Origin: Cladosporium sp. IMV 00045
Taxonomy: Eukaryota; Ascomycota; Dothideomycetes; Cladosporiales; Cladosporiaceae
NCBI GenBank assembly: GCA_001931905.2
Contig: MSJI02000443.1
Coordinates: 1 to 19,657, forward strand
DNA: 19,657 nt
Reading direction: 5' to 3'
Made by a program: the position numbers and the translations under genes. The notes beneath the pieces were generated by a model. It was not told the origin of the DNA. It made no database searches and was given only the letters and a program-made list of their open reading frames with translations. Below, piece after piece: positions 18,832-19,657 of the stretch (position 1 is the first letter of the stretch; each line of letters starts with the position of its first letter).

Positions 18832-18936
18832 GCATTCTGAGATCTCACCCTTTCGTCCTTACATCGTTGACAAGTCCAATTCTGGAACCAGAACTTAATC
18901 GAGACGGTGTTGCATGTGTGCTGCCGGCTGAGACAG

Positions 18937-19016
18937 TCTAACTGTCCCTTAGCCGGTATATCCTAGTTACACTAGCTATATAACCCGGTTACACTAGCGA
19001 GCCTTTAGGGTTAGGG
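18937..19016 (+). repeat. 80-bp direct repeat, copy 1, ending in telomere-like motif
   Basis: Matches 19578-19657 at 77 of 80 positions. It begins TCTAACTGTCCCTTAGCC and ends TTTAGGGTTAGGG. The three differences are CCTAG for CCTGG and CACTAG for CACCAG (twice), all C-to-T or G-to-A in CpA/TpG context. Inside, GTTACACTAGC occurs twice. A short palindrome GACAGT/ACTGTC overlaps its left end (18933-18947). Confidence 0.85.
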
Positions 19017-19577
19017 TTTTCGCTAGTATAACCTTGGCTCCTACTAATAGGGATTAGGAAATTCGCAAGTTTATAGGAAATATATAGGTATCTAAGATTA
19101 AAATCTAATAATAATATTCCGCCGTTTAGATTCGGGGTAGATTAGTAAGTATAGAGTCGGAAAGCTTAGCTACTATATACGCTCTTAACGATCTACTATA
19201 TTCTACTAGTAAACTTTATAACCTAACTTTCTACTAAAAATATATCCTATATATACCTATACGGATAATTCACGACTCTAGTATATATTATAGCGAAGAT
19301 ATTAAGCTTCTCCTATATACGATATATAGTAGAGTCTAGAGCTAAAACACTACGATTCGATATCTAAAATAGAAGTACCGTATAGAGTATAGCCGATTAA
19401 AAAAAGTTACGAATATAATTTAAGACGAAGTCGATAATTTACCGATCGGTACTACGGAAGCGATTAGCGTATACTATAATACGCATTATTTCTCCTATCT
19501 AGCTATTACCTTCGATAACTTTAAGTATAGAGAGTATACTTATATCGATATTAACCGGAAGAACGTCCGAAACTACT
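19017..19577. mobile_element. AT-rich segment between the direct repeats, probably RIP-mutated
   Basis: About 560 bp of very AT-rich DNA crowded with TpA steps, typical of RIP-degraded repeated DNA in ascomycetes. Most frames are full of stops. From about 19420 a frame stays open for about 50 codons up to TAA at 19579-19581, inside the start of repeat copy 2. It may be the end of a transposon gene, but no domain is recognised. A subtelomeric satellite unit of 641 bp is an equally good reading. Confidence 0.4.
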
Positions 19578-19657
19578 TCTAACTGTCCCTTAGCCGGTAT
19601 ATCCTGGTTACACCAGCTATATAACCCGGTTACACCAGCGAGCCTTTAGGGTTAGGG
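19578..19657 (+). repeat. 80-bp direct repeat, copy 2, ending in telomere-like motif
   Basis: Second copy, 641 bp after the first, cut by the window end exactly after TTTAGGGTTAGGG. It has the less mutated form of the internal motif, GTTACACCAGC twice, and the near-palindrome CTGGTTACACCAG. Whether longer TTAGGG runs (a chromosome end) or another repeat unit follow cannot be seen. Confidence 0.85.

Overview
This window looks like accessory, possibly subtelomeric nuclear DNA from a filamentous ascomycete fungus. The evidence is short GT-AG introns of roughly 50-110 bp with fungal branch points (CTGAC, CTAAC type), fungal gene families (a CYP61/ERG5 sterol desaturase, a long unspecific peroxygenase, MFS transporters), TTAGGG telomere-type motifs, and AT-rich islands whose repeat copies differ only by C-to-T and G-to-A changes in CpA/TpG context. 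That pattern is the signature of repeat-induced point mutation (RIP). The class cannot be fixed from sequence alone; a Dothideomycete would fit.

Layout: 1-1012, 3' part of a cytochrome P450 gene (+) cut by the window edge. 1650-3579, a five-exon ERG5/CYP61-like P450 (+) with one intron whose phase does not work as expected. 4140-6421, a minus-strand multi-exon gene for a secreted cysteine-rich protein of unknown family, carrying frame breaks and in-frame TAG codons, probably a decaying gene. 6422-8687, a gene-poor stretch with an orphan promoter-like segment, a 67-bp tandem duplication and a GC-rich piece full of hairpins. 8688-10289, an intronless bacterial-looking sulfatase (+). 11269-12475, two opposed fragmentary coding signals. 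13439-14850, a three-exon unspecific peroxygenase with signal peptide (+). 14930-15270, an AT-rich probably RIP-mutated island. 15366-16506, a two-exon zinc alcohol dehydrogenase of the cinnamyl-alcohol-dehydrogenase type (-). 17089-18669, a three-exon MFS transporter (-). 18937-19657, an AT-rich element bounded by 80-bp direct repeats that end in telomere-like motifs.

Taken together, two P450s, a peroxygenase, an NADP-type alcohol dehydrogenase and an MFS efflux-type transporter within 19 kb would suit oxidative tailoring and export of a lipid or sterol-like small molecule. However, no backbone synthase is visible here, the genes are not in one transcription direction, and pseudogenes and RIP islands lie between them. 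The cluster idea is therefore an inference. No rRNA, tRNA or CRISPR was seen.
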